Assembly: GCF_001548115.1 (NCBI RefSeq)
Contig: NZ_AP014821.1
Location: 3,971,262-4,035,261 of the forward strand
Source of the DNA: Geminocystis sp. NIES-3709
GTDB lineage: Bacteria; Cyanobacteriota; Cyanobacteriia; Cyanobacteriales; Cyanobacteriaceae
Direction: 5' to 3'
DNA length: 64,000 nucleotides
Every line of letters begins with the position of its first letter. Within the stretch, counting starts at the first letter, position 1. Shown piece after piece: positions 1-11,700 of the stretch. The notes beneath the pieces were generated by a model that searched no databases, was not told the origin of the DNA, and worked only from the letters and a program-made list of their open reading frames with translations. The translations under genes and the position numbers were made by a program.

Positions 1-1302
1 TGCAGAATCTTCCCATTTTTCTTGTCTCTCACACATCAAGGCAACTCTTTCCCAATCTTCCAATTGACGATAACAATTTTCTGCTTCTTGCCATGCTTCT
101 ATTTTTTCATAACAAAAAGCAGATTTTTCTTGGGGGTTAACTTTTTGCCAATTTTGTGCCGCTTCTAACCATTTTTCTTGTCTTTCACACATCAACGCCA
201 CATTTACCCATTGTTGTAAATCTCGCCAACAATCTTCTGCTTTTTCCCAGTTTCTTGCCAATTCGTAATCGAGAGAAGCCTTCGATAAGTCTCCTAGACG
301 AAACCAGATGTCTGCTGATTCTTGCCATTTGGATTGTTTTCGACAAAGGATAGCTACTTTTTGCCAATCTTGAAGATGACGAAAACAAACTTCTGCTTCT
401 TCCCATGCGTCTATTTTTTCATAACACCATCCAGCTTGAGAAAATTGCCGTAATTTTTCCCATGCCTTTCCAGCTTGAGAAAACTGTTTTAATTCCTGCC
501 ATAATTTAGCTGAAGATTCATAATCTCCTTTTTCAAAACAAGATAACGCCACCATATCCCAATTTTCCAATTCCCGCCAAAGATTTTCTGCTAACTGCCA
601 TAATTCTCCTTGACAATAACATTTAGCGGCAGACTCTTTCTTGTCTATCTTCAACCATGCCCAAGCGGCTTTTTCCCATTGTTTTTGTTGTTGATAGGTA
701 ATAGCCAGTTTTTCCCAGTTTTCTAATTTTAACCAACAAGACTCTGTTTTTAACCAAATTTGACCTTTTTCATAGCATAATCCAGCTTTTTTGGTTTCTT
801 TTGCCATTTCCCAAGCAAAACCGGCTTTTTCCCATTGTTTCAATTTTTGCCAAATTTCTGCCGCTTCTTGCCATTTATGTTGAGATTCACAACAGGAAGC
901 TACATTCGGTAAATAATTTAGTTTACGCCAACAGGCTTCTGCTTTTTGCCAACACATCCCCCGTTGATAACATTGGGCAGCTTGGGAAAGTTGAGAGATT
1001 TTGAGATAACATTGGGCGGCTTTTTGCCATTGTTGTAATTTTTGCCAAATTTTGGCAGACTCTTGCCATTTTTCCTGTGCTTGACAACACAAGGCAATTT
1101 TTTCCCATTGGTTTAATTTTCGCCAACAATTTTCTGCTTTTTCCCACTGAGATATTTTTTCATAACAAATACCGGCTTTTTCCCATTTATCAATTTTTTC
1201 CCATTCTTTAGCGGCTTTTTCCCATTGGTTTTCTTCTTCTCTAATTAAAGCGGTTTTTTCCCATGCTTTTAGTTTTTCCCACATCAAGGCACAACGGGAT
1301 AA
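1..1302 (-). repeat. Array of 33 complete 13-residue (39-bp) coding repeats
   Basis: Residues 793-1226 of the minus-strand protein split into 33 full units of exactly 13 residues plus five residues of a 34th, with no insertion or deletion. The unit is roughly W-[EQ]-K-A-x-x-C-[WY]-x-K-L-x-x, and Trp occupies position 1 in 23 of 33 units. Four flavours recur in order: xxKAxxCYEKIxx, WxKAExCWRKLxx, WxKxALxCxxQxK and WQExAxIWxKLxx. This gives a super-repeat of 52 residues, or 65 when an extra unit is present. I infer an alpha-solenoid, each unit one short helix plus a turn. The array continues beyond the window. Confidence 0.9.
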
Positions 1303-3678
1303 GTCTCCTTTTTGACGATAAATTTTCTCGGCTTTAGAATAACATTTTTGGGCTTCTAAGGAATTATTTTGTTTTTGATATTCATCTCCTGCTTTTTCCC
1401 ATTCTTGGTTGAGTTTTAGACATTGTAAATAGTTATCATTATCTTCTGCCTGTTGATAACAAATACCCGCTAAATAATAAGAGTTATTTTGTTGAAAATA
1501 TCTACCTTTTTCTTGCCATTGTAAAGGAGTTAAGTTTCCCCATTTTTTTAACCATAAGTTATTATCTATCTCTTGCCAACAGTTAATGGCTTTTTCCCAA
1601 TTTTCTAATATATTCCATAAATCTCCTGCTTTTCCCCAGTCACCATCACTTTGTGCAATGTAAGGTTGAATTAATTTAGCTTGTTTATAGTTTTTCGTTT
1701 GCCAATAACATTCATAAGCCTGTTTCCATGCTCCATTATTATGATAGGATTGTACGATAGGGATTATATTATCAATAGGAGAAAAGGAGAAAAAGTTTTC
1801 TAAATCTTCAAAAGTACCTTTACCTAAATAATCTCTCAAAAAGGGGTATGTTTGTTCAAGGTTAAAAGTGGTTTCATAACAATAAATTTTGTTTTTCACA
1901 CTACCAAGACAAACATATAAATATTTTCTCAATAGATTATGGGCAATATCTTGATATTTTATATGATAAAAATAGCTGAAAAAATTCCAAAGGATGATTT
2001 CATTAAATTTTAAACCTTCTATTTCTTGAAGAGTAAGAATGCGACTATTGATGATTTCTTGATTATTTTGAAAATGATTTAATAATTTTTCTTTTTCTTG
2101 ACTGTTGGTAACAACTATACATTTATCCATCCCAAAGTTTTTACTAATACTTAAAATTTTTGATTCGGGAGTATTAATCCACAAACAGTTACTATTTTGT
2201 TGAAGAAAATGGTTTGTTTTTACTATTTCCTGATTATCTTGTTTTTTCCACAAATCATTATTTAAAACTCCTCGATTAAAGTTAGCTAAATTTTCGTTAC
2301 AAATGAGATTTGTAATTAGTTTTCCTTGATTAATTTTTCCTTCATTATTAGGGTAAACTAATTGATTAATTTTTCTTTTCCAATCTTCGATACTATAACT
2401 AATGTTAACTTGATCATAAAGTGATAGAGTTCGATCGAAAGTAAAACAACAGTTATTATTTAAGTTAGTTTTTTGATCTTTTTTTAGAAAACGAATTAAT
2501 AATTTTAGGGATAAATCATTAAATTTATGGATATTATCACAGTAAAGCTGTTCAGAAAATCCATTAAATTGAGGAGAAAGATTTGATAAAATAGACGTAA
2601 CTAAATCAGTATCATCCCAATAATTATTATCAACTAACCATTGTTGATATTTTAAAGCTAATTGATAAATTTTTGATGATTTAATATCATGAGGTAAAAA
2701 ACTATATTTTTGAATTTGCTTTTCATAATTTTCTAAAGATATTAAATGATTATCTTCTTGAGGATAATTATCATTACCTTTAATTAAATAATAAATTTCT
2801 TGCCATAAATACCATGACTCAACATCTTCTATATTATACTTTGCTAAAAATTTTTCTTTAAATTTATGATAGTTAACTTCTTTACTTCTAATAAATTTAT
2901 TGGTGTTTAATAAATTATTCTTTCTACTAAATTGAATACAGAAATGGATGAAATCATCAATAATTAAATTATCTTTTACTTCTCCTTTTAATAAAGATTG
3001 AGATAAAAATTTTGTTTGATATTTATTACTTAAATTATCAGTAAGATAAAGAATTTTTTGTTGAGGATTTTTAACACTTTCTTGAATAGCCTTAATTAAA
3101 GATACTGTTGTTTTTCCACTATTATGTATTCCATCTATTAATAATGGTAAAGGTTGATGAATATTATTAATTTCTTCTACAGACAATAAAATTTTGGGGT
3201 AATTCTCATGAATATGACTAAAACTATCTAAAGAATAATATAAAAATTCATCTAGTTGATTAACTAAATCTTCTTCACTTATTTTTAGGTTTTCTTTGGT
3301 TTTAAAACAATTAATTACTTCATTATTTATAAATTCATTCTCTGATTTAATATTTATGTCAATATCAATAATCTTAATAGATAGATTATCTTTAAAAACG
3401 ATAACTTTTTTAAGTTTACTTTTATCAAAAATATTTAAAATTTTAATAATATTTTGTTGATTATGAAGATAATAAGTTGCTAATATTTCTAATTTATAGC
3501 CAAAATTAATTCTATAAATTACTTTTTCATTTACTCTTTTTTCTATATCTGATAGTAAAGAATTATGATTAACAATACTCTCAAGATTTGATAAAAATAT
3601 TGTTTGGTTATTTTGACTAAGTAAATTAATTTTTTTGCGTAAATTACTGCTGATACTAAGACAATATTTATGATTCAT
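1..3678 (-). CDS. UvrD/TRANK1-like degenerate helicase fused to 13-residue repeats (C-terminus outside window)
   Basis: An open minus-strand frame runs from ATG at 3678 to the window edge: 1226 codons with no stop. Residues 1-175 are unrecognised. A Walker A motif (G183-IHNS-G188-K189-T190) is followed by a UvrD-like WDDTDLV stretch (354-360). Motif V is recognisable as IEGLKF (553-558, usual KGLEF) and motif VI as LYVCLGSV (587-594, usual LYVALTRA). In superfamily 1 helicases motif II is DExxD; here residues 381-384 read D-N-I-H, and the motif VI arginine is replaced by G-S. The ATP-binding lysine is kept but Walker B and the arginine finger are lost, so I infer nucleotide binding without normal helicase turnover. 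From residue 793 onward the chain consists of 13-residue repeats. The layout (SF1 core plus helical repeats) recalls eukaryotic TRANK1 and related bacterial proteins. Function unknown; the true length cannot be known from this window. Confidence 0.8.
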   Translation of the reverse strand, partial: MNHKYCLSISSNLRKKINLLSQNNQTIFLSNLESIVNHNSLLSDIEKRVNEKVIYRINFGYKLEILATYYLHNQQNIIKILNIFDKSKLKKVIVFKDNLSIKIIDIDINIKSENEFINNEVINCFKTKENLKISEEDLVNQLDEFLYYSLDSFSHIHENYPKILLSVEEINNIHQPLPLLIDGIHNSGKTTVSLIKAIQESVKNPQQKILYLTDNLSNKYQTKFLSQSLLKGEVKDNLIIDDFIHFCIQFSRKNNLLNTNKFIRSKEVNYHKFKEKFLAKYNIEDVESWYLWQEIYYLIKGNDNYPQEDNHLISLENYEKQIQKYSFLPHDIKSSKIYQLALKYQQWLVDNNYWDDTDLVTSILSNLSPQFNGFSEQLYCDNIHKFNDLSLKLLIRFLKKDQKTNLNNNCCFTFDRTLSLYDQVNISYSIEDWKRKINQLVYPNNEGKINQGKLITNLICNENLANFNRGVLNNDLWKKQDNQEIVKTNHFLQQNSNCLWINTPESKILSISKNFGMDKCIVVTNSQEKEKLLNHFQNNQEIINSRILTLQEIEGLKFNEIILWNFFSYFYHIKYQDIAHNLLRKYLYVCLGSVKNKIYCYETTFNLEQTYPFLRDYLGKGTFEDLENFFSFSPIDNIIPIVQSYHNNGAWKQAYECYWQTKNYKQAKLIQPYIAQSDGDWGKAGDLWNILENWEKAINCWQEIDNNLWLKKWGNLTPLQWQEKGRYFQQNNSYYLAGICYQQAEDNDNYLQCLKLNQEWEKAGDEYQKQNNSLEAQKCYSKAEKIYRQKGDLSRCALMWEKLKAWEKTALIREEENQWEKAAKEWEKIDKWEKAGICYEKISQWEKAENCWRKLNQWEKIALCCQAQEKWQESAKIWQKLQQWQKAAQCYLKISQLSQAAQCYQRGMCWQKAEACWRKLNYLPNVASCCESQHKWQEAAEIWQKLKQWEKAGFAWEMAKETKKAGLCYEKGQIWLKTESCWLKLENWEKLAITYQQQKQWEKAAWAWLKIDKKESAAKCYCQGELWQLAENLWRELENWDMVALSCFEKGDYESSAKLWQELKQFSQAGKAWEKLRQFSQAGWCYEKIDAWEEAEVCFRHLQDWQKVAILCRKQSKWQESADIWFRLGDLSKASLDYELARNWEKAEDCWRDLQQWVNVALMCERQEKWLEAAQNWQKVNPQEKSAFCYEKIEAWQEAENCYRQLEDWERVALMCERQEKWEDSA

Positions 3679-4555
3679 AAGTGTGTATGCAAGTTAAATG
3701 TAGTATATAAAAATAAATAGTAATGTTCTATTTGAAAATATCCTAATATGAATTGTAAGAATTAAATTATACAAAAATTCTAAATCATTTCTAAATCATT
3801 TATGAGAAGTTTAGATACTTTTAATTAAAGCGATTAGCTTTGATCTGTTAGCTTTTAGCATTTTTTCGGTTAAAGAATAAGTAATTAATTACTAATGTTG
3901 GCCTCGCCAGAAATTTAACTTCACAATAGCTGATAACTAATTGCTAATTGCTGAGTGCTAATTAAATATAATTATTTCTTACGACTTATATAGGATTGCT
4001 ATACTTCTTTAATAATAAAGAAATCAAATAAAAATTTATCAGAAGAAGAAAATTTTAAGAATAAATATATCATATTAAACTCTCATAATCTTTTTTTTAA
4101 ATAAGAAAATTCTATTCCAAATCAATTACTTAAGTAAAGTTATCTTCATTTAGTTTTATAATTTTATTATTGCGTATCAATTATTAATTATTTTTTTAAG
4201 TTTCTTCTTGTTTATGAATATTTTAGGACTGTTATGGTAAGTTTAAATCATTTCTGTCGATAATTTTACAACCAATCATTTTAGAGAAGTGTTAGATTTT
4301 TAACGAAACTATATATCTAGTTTTATTATTTTTCAAATTAATTATTCATTTTATTATTTGTTGAAATAGTACGTTGATAGAGAATTTTATTCTAAAAACA
4401 AATATACTCAGAATTTTCGATCAACCAGTAGTATTTCGGATACAAGTAAATAATATATTGATAAAACTTCTTAGAAAAAGATAAAAAGATTAATTAACAA
4501 ATAGATGATTGATGAGATAATTATTGACAAAGAAACAATTTTGCTATTAGTTGTT
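3679..4555. other. AT-rich intergenic region
   Basis: About 877 bases between the divergent helicase-like gene and the psbP-like gene. No gene or RNA was recognised. Around 3930-3966 there is a run of short near-repeats of the words CTAATTGCTAATTG, a vocabulary that recurs in other intergenic gaps of this window. Promoters for both divergent genes must lie here, but none stands out above the AT-rich background. Confidence 0.6.
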
Positions 4556-5087
4556 ATGACAAAGTCTTTTTTATCTATTGTGTTAATTTTTCTTACTTTA
4601 ACTCTTTCAAGTTGTATATCTTCTCTAAATGGTTTACAAAGTTATGTTGACATCAGTGATGGTTATCAATTTCTTTATCCCAACGGCTGGATAAAAGTAG
4701 AAGTAAAAAAGGAAGAAGTCGATGTGATATTTACTGATTTTATAGAGAAAGGAGAGAATCTTAGTGTAATTATAAGTAAAGTAGATCCTCAAAAAAGTTT
4801 AGCAGATTTAGGTACACCCACAGAAGTGGGTTATGGATTTATGCAGATGGTTAATGAAGATTCTAACAATGAAAGAGAAGCAGAGTTAATTTTTGCCGAG
4901 AAAAGAGAACAAAATTTGCAAAACTATTATCTATTAGAGTATCAAGTAAAATTAGTCTCTAATCAGTATCGTCACACGAAATGGCAAATTATACACTTTT
5001 AATATATCTACCACAGAATCTCGTTGGCAAAGTGTTCAAAATTTATTTAAAACTGTAGCTAAATCCTTTACTCTTTCCTCTAATTAA
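4556..5087 (+). pseudogene. PsbP-like (CyanoP) lipoprotein, interrupted by a +1 frameshift
   Basis: PsbP-family lipoproteins bind the lumenal side of photosystem II. The ATG at 4556 gives a classic lipoprotein signal (MTKSFLS, hydrophobic stretch, lipobox L-S-S-C with Cys20). The PsbP-like opening (DGYQFLYPNGW) and middle (VGYGFM, Q-N-YYLLEYQVK) follow. The frame reads to RHTKWQIIHF and stops at 5002. Dropping one A from the run at 4979-4981 restores the expected tail, NGKLYTFNIS followed by SRWQSVQNLFKTVA, ending at the TAA at 5085-5087. The family's C-terminal beta strands and helix are thus intact in the DNA but out of frame. An in-frame ATG at 4505 lies upstream, but only 4556 puts the signal peptide at the N-terminus. 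Either a recent pseudogene or a single-base sequence error. Confidence 0.8.
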
Positions 5088-5741
5088 TAAATAAAAAAAA
5101 TGACAGCATATAACATCTTAAAAATAAGTTTCCAAAAATTATTTCAGATAAAAATTTAATAAAATTTATCGACAAATACCTAACAAAATTTTCATTTCTT
5201 ATAAATAGATAAATTAAAGTTATAAAATGGTAATTAGTGATATTAAATATCTAAAATTAGTGTAATTTTTTCTTAAAATAAACCTTGATAAATAGAGTTT
5301 TTTCTCTTTCTAATCAATAGTATTTATTAATGTATTAAAAAGTATTTGCTTATAAAATCTGTATTTTCTTTTAAGCTAAAAACTTTTAAAATTTTGCTTT
5401 ATGGTAGCTATTCGATCGATTTTGTTTAGGTTACAACTTGTGCGATAATACTAAAGTACTGTGAGGAAATATCCCTTTTCATCCTTAAGTGAATATACTG
5501 TTCTTAAAACTTAACATAAGTTAATTATTAATATTTTTACTTAAAAAAAGTTTTTTTGTTATGATAAAATAAATCTAAATACTATAATAAATAAAATCTA
5601 AATTTAACTGATAGTGACGAAAAATATACTGTTTGCTGTCAAATAAAATATCTTATAAATTAATATACTTAAACTTTATACAAACTTTATAAAGATAATA
5701 TAAATATCCGTAAAAACACTGAAAATATTTGATTTTAAATT
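5088..5741. other. Long AT-rich leader upstream of the giant RTX gene
   Basis: About 654 bases with no recognised gene. It is very AT-rich with many short poly-A and poly-T tracts. It presumably holds the promoter and leader of the 3978-residue protein downstream. No Shine-Dalgarno sequence precedes that gene's ATG at 5742. I see no hairpin or riboswitch that I can support. Confidence 0.5.
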
Positions 5742-8700
5742 ATGGACACTCAATCTAGCCAATATACTCTTTCCCCCATTTTCAACAATGAAGCTATTTC
5801 TTCGGACTCAGCAGAATTCTTAACTCCTATTCAGTCCCTAATTCAAGATCAACTTTTAAATTGGTTTAGCAAAGAAGATTACTTAATCTCACTAGCAATT
5901 CCTTTCAGTGCTAATCTCTCTACAACAACATGGACAGAAAATGCTCAAACACTTCAGCAATCTATCCTCAATGGTAGTTATAATATTCGTCTTGAAATTC
6001 GTAGCAGTAGTGAATTAGAAGGAGCATTGGGGGCTTATAGTGCTACGGGTACCACAGGACAGCGTACTATTTACTTAAACAACGATTGGCTACAAACAGC
6101 ATCAATTGAAGAAATCCAAGCCGTTTTATTAGAAGAATTAGGTCACGATTTTGATAACTTTATCAATAATGGTGCTGATTCCCAAGGGGATGAAGGAGAA
6201 ATTTTCGGCAATCTGGTTTTAAATACGGACGCAAATACATCAGGCTTATTACAACAAAATGATCACAACATAGTGACTATTGATGGTCAACAGGTGGCGA
6301 TCGAAGCAGCATTTCCCACCAATATTGGTGTTGCCCAAACCTTCATCATGCCTTTCAAGGAATCGGATGTTCGCACATCCCTATATGCCATTAATACGGC
6401 GGTGGGAACAACTCTGAAAACCATTATTTCCACAGCCATTACCAGTAACGGCACCATCATTGTTTATGACCATTGGGAAGATGGTTATGAGGCAGACATC
6501 AACAATCCAATCCAAAGTACAACTCAGGTTTGGGGAGATGGTGATTCCAGCAACGGTCAAGCTCCAGGGGCCGCCGATGATATTCTGCGGGCAGGGCAGG
6601 TAATTGTTTTAAACAATGATGTTGTTCTTTCTAGTGTCGGTAGTCTAACGGCCAATGCAGGGAAACCCTACTGGGATGGACGAGACAAAATTGGAGCAAC
6701 CAAGGCTCTAACCGTAACCAAAGCAGGCTGGGCTCTTAGCCCCGGTACCGTACTGGCGGGGGCTGTCAACGTTTTTGATATAGAAAATTCGGGGAGTACC
6801 TACACAATTCCTATTGGTCAGAATACCATAACCAATATTGCGAATCCAAACGATACAGCAAATCGCTTATTTGAATATACGTCTCTTCATATTGTGGCTA
6901 GTGCTAACAATACCCGGGTCAAAATAGATAAAGACGGTAATGGCACTGTTGACCTAACCGTAACCCTCAATCAGGGAGACACCTATCTAGTCAGTGGTGG
7001 CGTATTGCAAGGGGCAACCGTGACGGCGGAGGATGCTCTAGGAACCACTACTAAAAAGCCAATTATGGTTTATTCCATTGCAGGGGATGTGGGGTCTGCC
7101 TACGAAAACCGTTGGTTGGCCATCTCGCCCAAGGAACAGTGGAGTAATAGCTATTTTGCACCAGTTAGTACAACTCTGGCTGCTGACCCAACCCACGTCT
7201 TTTTATATAATCCTAGTACCACGAGTTCCATTCGGGTTTATTACGATACTCAAACCACTATAGGCAGTTTCATTGATATTGCGGCTAATAGCACGAACTA
7301 TGTGCCAATGGGTAGTTCGGCGGCTCATTTCTATACCAAACCTGCGACGGTGGGCGCCCAAGCTCCGGTCTTTTTTGCCGTTAGCACCATTGACTCCGAT
7401 GGAACCAACAATGCAACCCGTGACTGGAGTTATAACCTCATTCCCGAGACCTACCTAACCACTCGTTTTGCTGTTGCTTGGGCTCCAGGTAATAGCAATG
7501 CTGATCCACTAACAGCTATTAATGGTAGTCCTGTTTGGGTAACGGCTCCCAGCGCAACGACCCTTTATATTGATCTTGACGGCAATGGATGGCTCAATTC
7601 TTCGTCAGTTGATGGTACTGGTCTTAATCCTGATTACACCAAGAGCAATAGCCGTAACCTTATTGTCCCCATTTCAAAATTACAGTCCTATCGCATTTTC
7701 GACACTTTAGACAACAATCAGAGTGGCATCAATGTTTTTACTCTTGACGGGACGTTAATTACGGCGGCCTGGGGGGAAGACCCAAGTATTGCAGGGCCTG
7801 GCAACCCATTTCTGGATATGGGAACGACGGTTATTCCTTATCCTGATTATGTTCTTAATAAAACTTCTCAGGAAGCCGCCAAAGTCCTAGCTCCCATAAA
7901 TAATGAAGACGGATTGGTTCAATTAAACGAGCAAATCCAATACACGATTACAGTAACAAACCGAGCGGTAATTGAGTTATTAAACACCAATATTACGGAT
8001 GAGTTTACGCCGTCGGATAGTGCCGTCTATGTTCCGAATAGTGCCACATTAACCATTTACCGCCCAGATGGTTCTATCTATTTACAAAAAGCTGATCTAG
8101 ACAATGAGACGGGGGGATTATTTCCCTTTGGTGATTGGAAAGACGTAGGGGGTAATATCGGGAACCAAGACGGGATTTTGGACGGCTACACTTTAGTGGA
8201 TTCTGACCCCAATACCCCTGGGGTTCAGGGTTTGCCGAGGGGCTACCAAGCAGTTTATACCTATCGGGCAACGGTTCGCAATGATGTCAACAAAGCCTTA
8301 GCGGATGCAGATTTGACGGTTACGAACTCTGTCACCCTAAAAGGCGATCAGACTGATCCCAAGAAAAAAGATGAAGAAACAGTAATCTCTGTCCCGAATG
8401 TGGACGGTCTAGTGGAATTTACCAGCACTTCAAATGGCACTGCAACCACAGGCTATCAGGAGGGGGGTACAATTTTCATTCGGGTTACGGACAATGATAT
8501 TAATACCTACCGTGATTTAAAAACGGGTAGTGATACTACCCCCGATGTTGCCGATATGTTCACGGTTATCGTTACTAATACTACAACGGGCGAACAGGAA
8601 ACCGTTACCCTCACGGAAACAGGGGTTGGCACAGGAGTTTTTGTTGGTCAAGTAGCTACATCCATTAATAGTTCTGATAATGGTAATAATACCAATACCC

Positions 8701-11700
8701 TCTATATGGTAGGAGGTGATGGGCTAAAGGTTGAGTATATTGATCCAATCTTTGGTGGGGTATTTGATAATCCTCTTTCCCCAGGTATTCCCAATGGGGA
8801 TGACAATGACATCACTACAGGTAATGCTAATACTGCCAATGCAACGGTTTCGGTACCAACCCAGAATAAGGTTCTGTATTTATCTGATGATGGCAACAGT
8901 GGAGATACAACAGGGGATTTAGATCGGATCAGCCCAGTCCAAGTGACTCCTCAAGATACCAACACTCAAACCACAACGTCTATTACTCCTTCTGTGCCTG
9001 GAACTGGTGGGGGAGTAGGTACTTACCTCGATAATTTCTCCACAGCAGCCTATAACAATTCCAATGGAACAGAAACTTGGTCAACTTCTTGGACAGAGTC
9101 TGGCACCAACTCCGACACAAATGCAACATCAGGTATTATTCAGATCAATACGTCAGCACCTGCAGGATTGGTTTTTGAGCGAATAGGATCTACTAACCCT
9201 CTGAATGCTGATGTTCAACGCTCCTTAAACTTGAGTGCGGCTGATACATCACAAGCTATTACTTTGAGTTTCACAGTTACGTCTGTTGATAGTTTAGATG
9301 GTACAGGAGAGAATGTTACCTTAAAAATCTCAACAAACGGAGGTTCTAGTTTTAATGCTATCACTGGAGGAACTTTTACAAAAACCTCGGGCAGTGGCAC
9401 AACAATCACTCACGCTAATGGTGTATTTACTGGGGACGCTGATGGTGCGGGAACTTATACAGTTGACATCAAAAACCTAATTGCTAGTGCAACTGATAAA
9501 AACAACATTATTATTCAGTTTGATGGTACAAACCTAAGCCGAACAAATGCTAACGACCCCCTTTTCGCAGTTGATACTTTCCAAGTTTCTTTTACTAAAA
9601 CGGGAACCCCCGCAACCCCCGCTGTACCTGCTACCTTCACCCAAGCCATCCCCATGGCGACGGATTTTGTCCTGCCTGCAGGAACAAATACCAGCGTCAC
9701 TACTTATATCACCCACACCAGTGGAGTTTTTGTCAACGGTTCCTACAACATCACTGCGAACCTCAAGGAAAGTGGCACCTCTTGGGGAACAAATACCACC
9801 GCCACCTATACAGCGATTAATGCAACAACTGGTACATTAACTTGGAGTATTTCTTCGGGTAGTGGTGTAACCCTTGATAAAGGCAATACAGTCAGCTTGG
9901 AGATTACCAGTACCTCTGGTGTTCCTAGCTTCCAGATTGATTACGATTCCAACACTAAACCCTCGCAAATTAACTTCCCCACCAGCACTGTTATCAAAAT
10001 CGTTGATGTAGATGGTATTGACCTCAACAGTGATGGCGACATTACCGATGCCAGTGAAGGCGATAACGGCAATGGTACGCAACTAATCGGCTTCTTTGAT
10101 AGTGGCTTTACCAATGATCTTAATAACAATAACAACGGCAACCTAATCACCGTAGCCAATGCAGGGCAAACCGTTTATGTGCGGATTAAAGTAAAAGATC
10201 CCTTCGGCGATTACGACATCACCAAGCTCGATCTGACCATTGATGCCCCTGGTGGTACTTTTGGGGATATTGGGGTCGGCACTCCTCTCACCCTAACCAA
10301 TACCTATGTTGTTGACACCAACGACAACACTCCCGCAGGCCCGACCGATCCCTATAAAATCTATGAGTATGTTTGGAATACCGTTTTAAATACGGGCAAC
10401 TATACCATTAACGTCAAAGCCCATGAAGGTTACGAGGGGACAGTATTTGATACTGCTTCTACCACTTTCCGTGTGGACGCCACAGACACAGGAACTCCTT
10501 CTGTTACTCAATTTATTACAGCCCTCAATGGTGCAGATGCGGGTTTAACCTATGCGGTTAATGCTAATGCCTTTTTGCGAATCACTGACTTAGATGAAAA
10601 TACCAATGGTGGTAGCCAACAAACAATTACAGCAGTTGTTAACGGTATTACCTTTACTCTGACAGAAACGGGGAACAACACAGGAGTTTTTGAAGTCCAA
10701 CTGTCCCCTAATTTTAGCAATTTAACGGCTGGAACGGTACTGTCAGCTAACTATGTTGACAGCAATGATCCAACGGATGTCAGTAGCGATACCATCTATG
10801 TTCCTTCGCCTAATCTGCCCCCATCCCTCGATCTCGACACCACCAGCACCAGTACCGTTAACAATACGGCGGTCTTCAATGAGGGTGATTCGGCGGTTTC
10901 CTTCGTCAAAGATGCAACCACAACCCTAAAACCTGTTGCAGATGATGCCAATACCATTGCTAGTCTCACGATCAGCATCCCTACCACCCAAATTACGACT
11001 AATGGTAACGGAGCTTCGGAACAACTGGTCATTACTGGTGCGACTCAAGGAGGAACGATCGCCCTTAACTTTACCAATACCACTAGCCAATCCCTCACTA
11101 GCGTTATCCTGGGCGGGGTTACTTATACCGTAAGTAGTATCGTCACGGGGGGCAACCAAGTCCTAACCTTCTCGGTTCCAGGTGGTTCTAGCACCAGTAT
11201 TGCCAATGCCGAAGCTCTACTCGAAGCCCTCAAGTATCAAAATATTAGTCCTAACCCTACTGGCGTTGATCCAAATAACCGCGATCGAGTCTTTACCCTA
11301 GTTGTTAATGATGGAGCGTTCAACAGTAATCAAGCAACCTTTAGCGTTGATGTAAATGCCATTGACTTCCCTCCTGTCATTGACTTAGACAACACCGTTG
11401 CGACGGGAACGGGAACCCTAGATAACTCAGCTACTTTTACCGAAAATGGTTCTGCGGTTTACTTTGCCAAAGATGCAAACGTTTCTGGCTCTAACAACAG
11501 TGGCACAAACCTCAGTGATGTTGATAGCGATAACCTGACTAAGCTCACGATCAGTATTGACAACACCACTTTACAAACGGGCGATCAAGTCAGGATCGGT
11601 ACGACAGACATTAATTCCATTGGAAGTGGCACTGTAACGATCGGACTAAAAACCTTTGCCTATACCGTTGCTGATGTTGGTAATACTCGTACTTATACCT

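Noticed and set aside
156-1147. Short open frames on both strands within the repeat array
   Set aside because: Out-of-frame readings of the 39-bp coding repeat; the long minus-strand frame explains this DNA.
1-1302. Possible CRISPR array, suggested by regular 39-bp periodicity
   Set aside because: There are no conserved repeats separated by unique spacers; the period is codon-based and continuous with an open reading frame.
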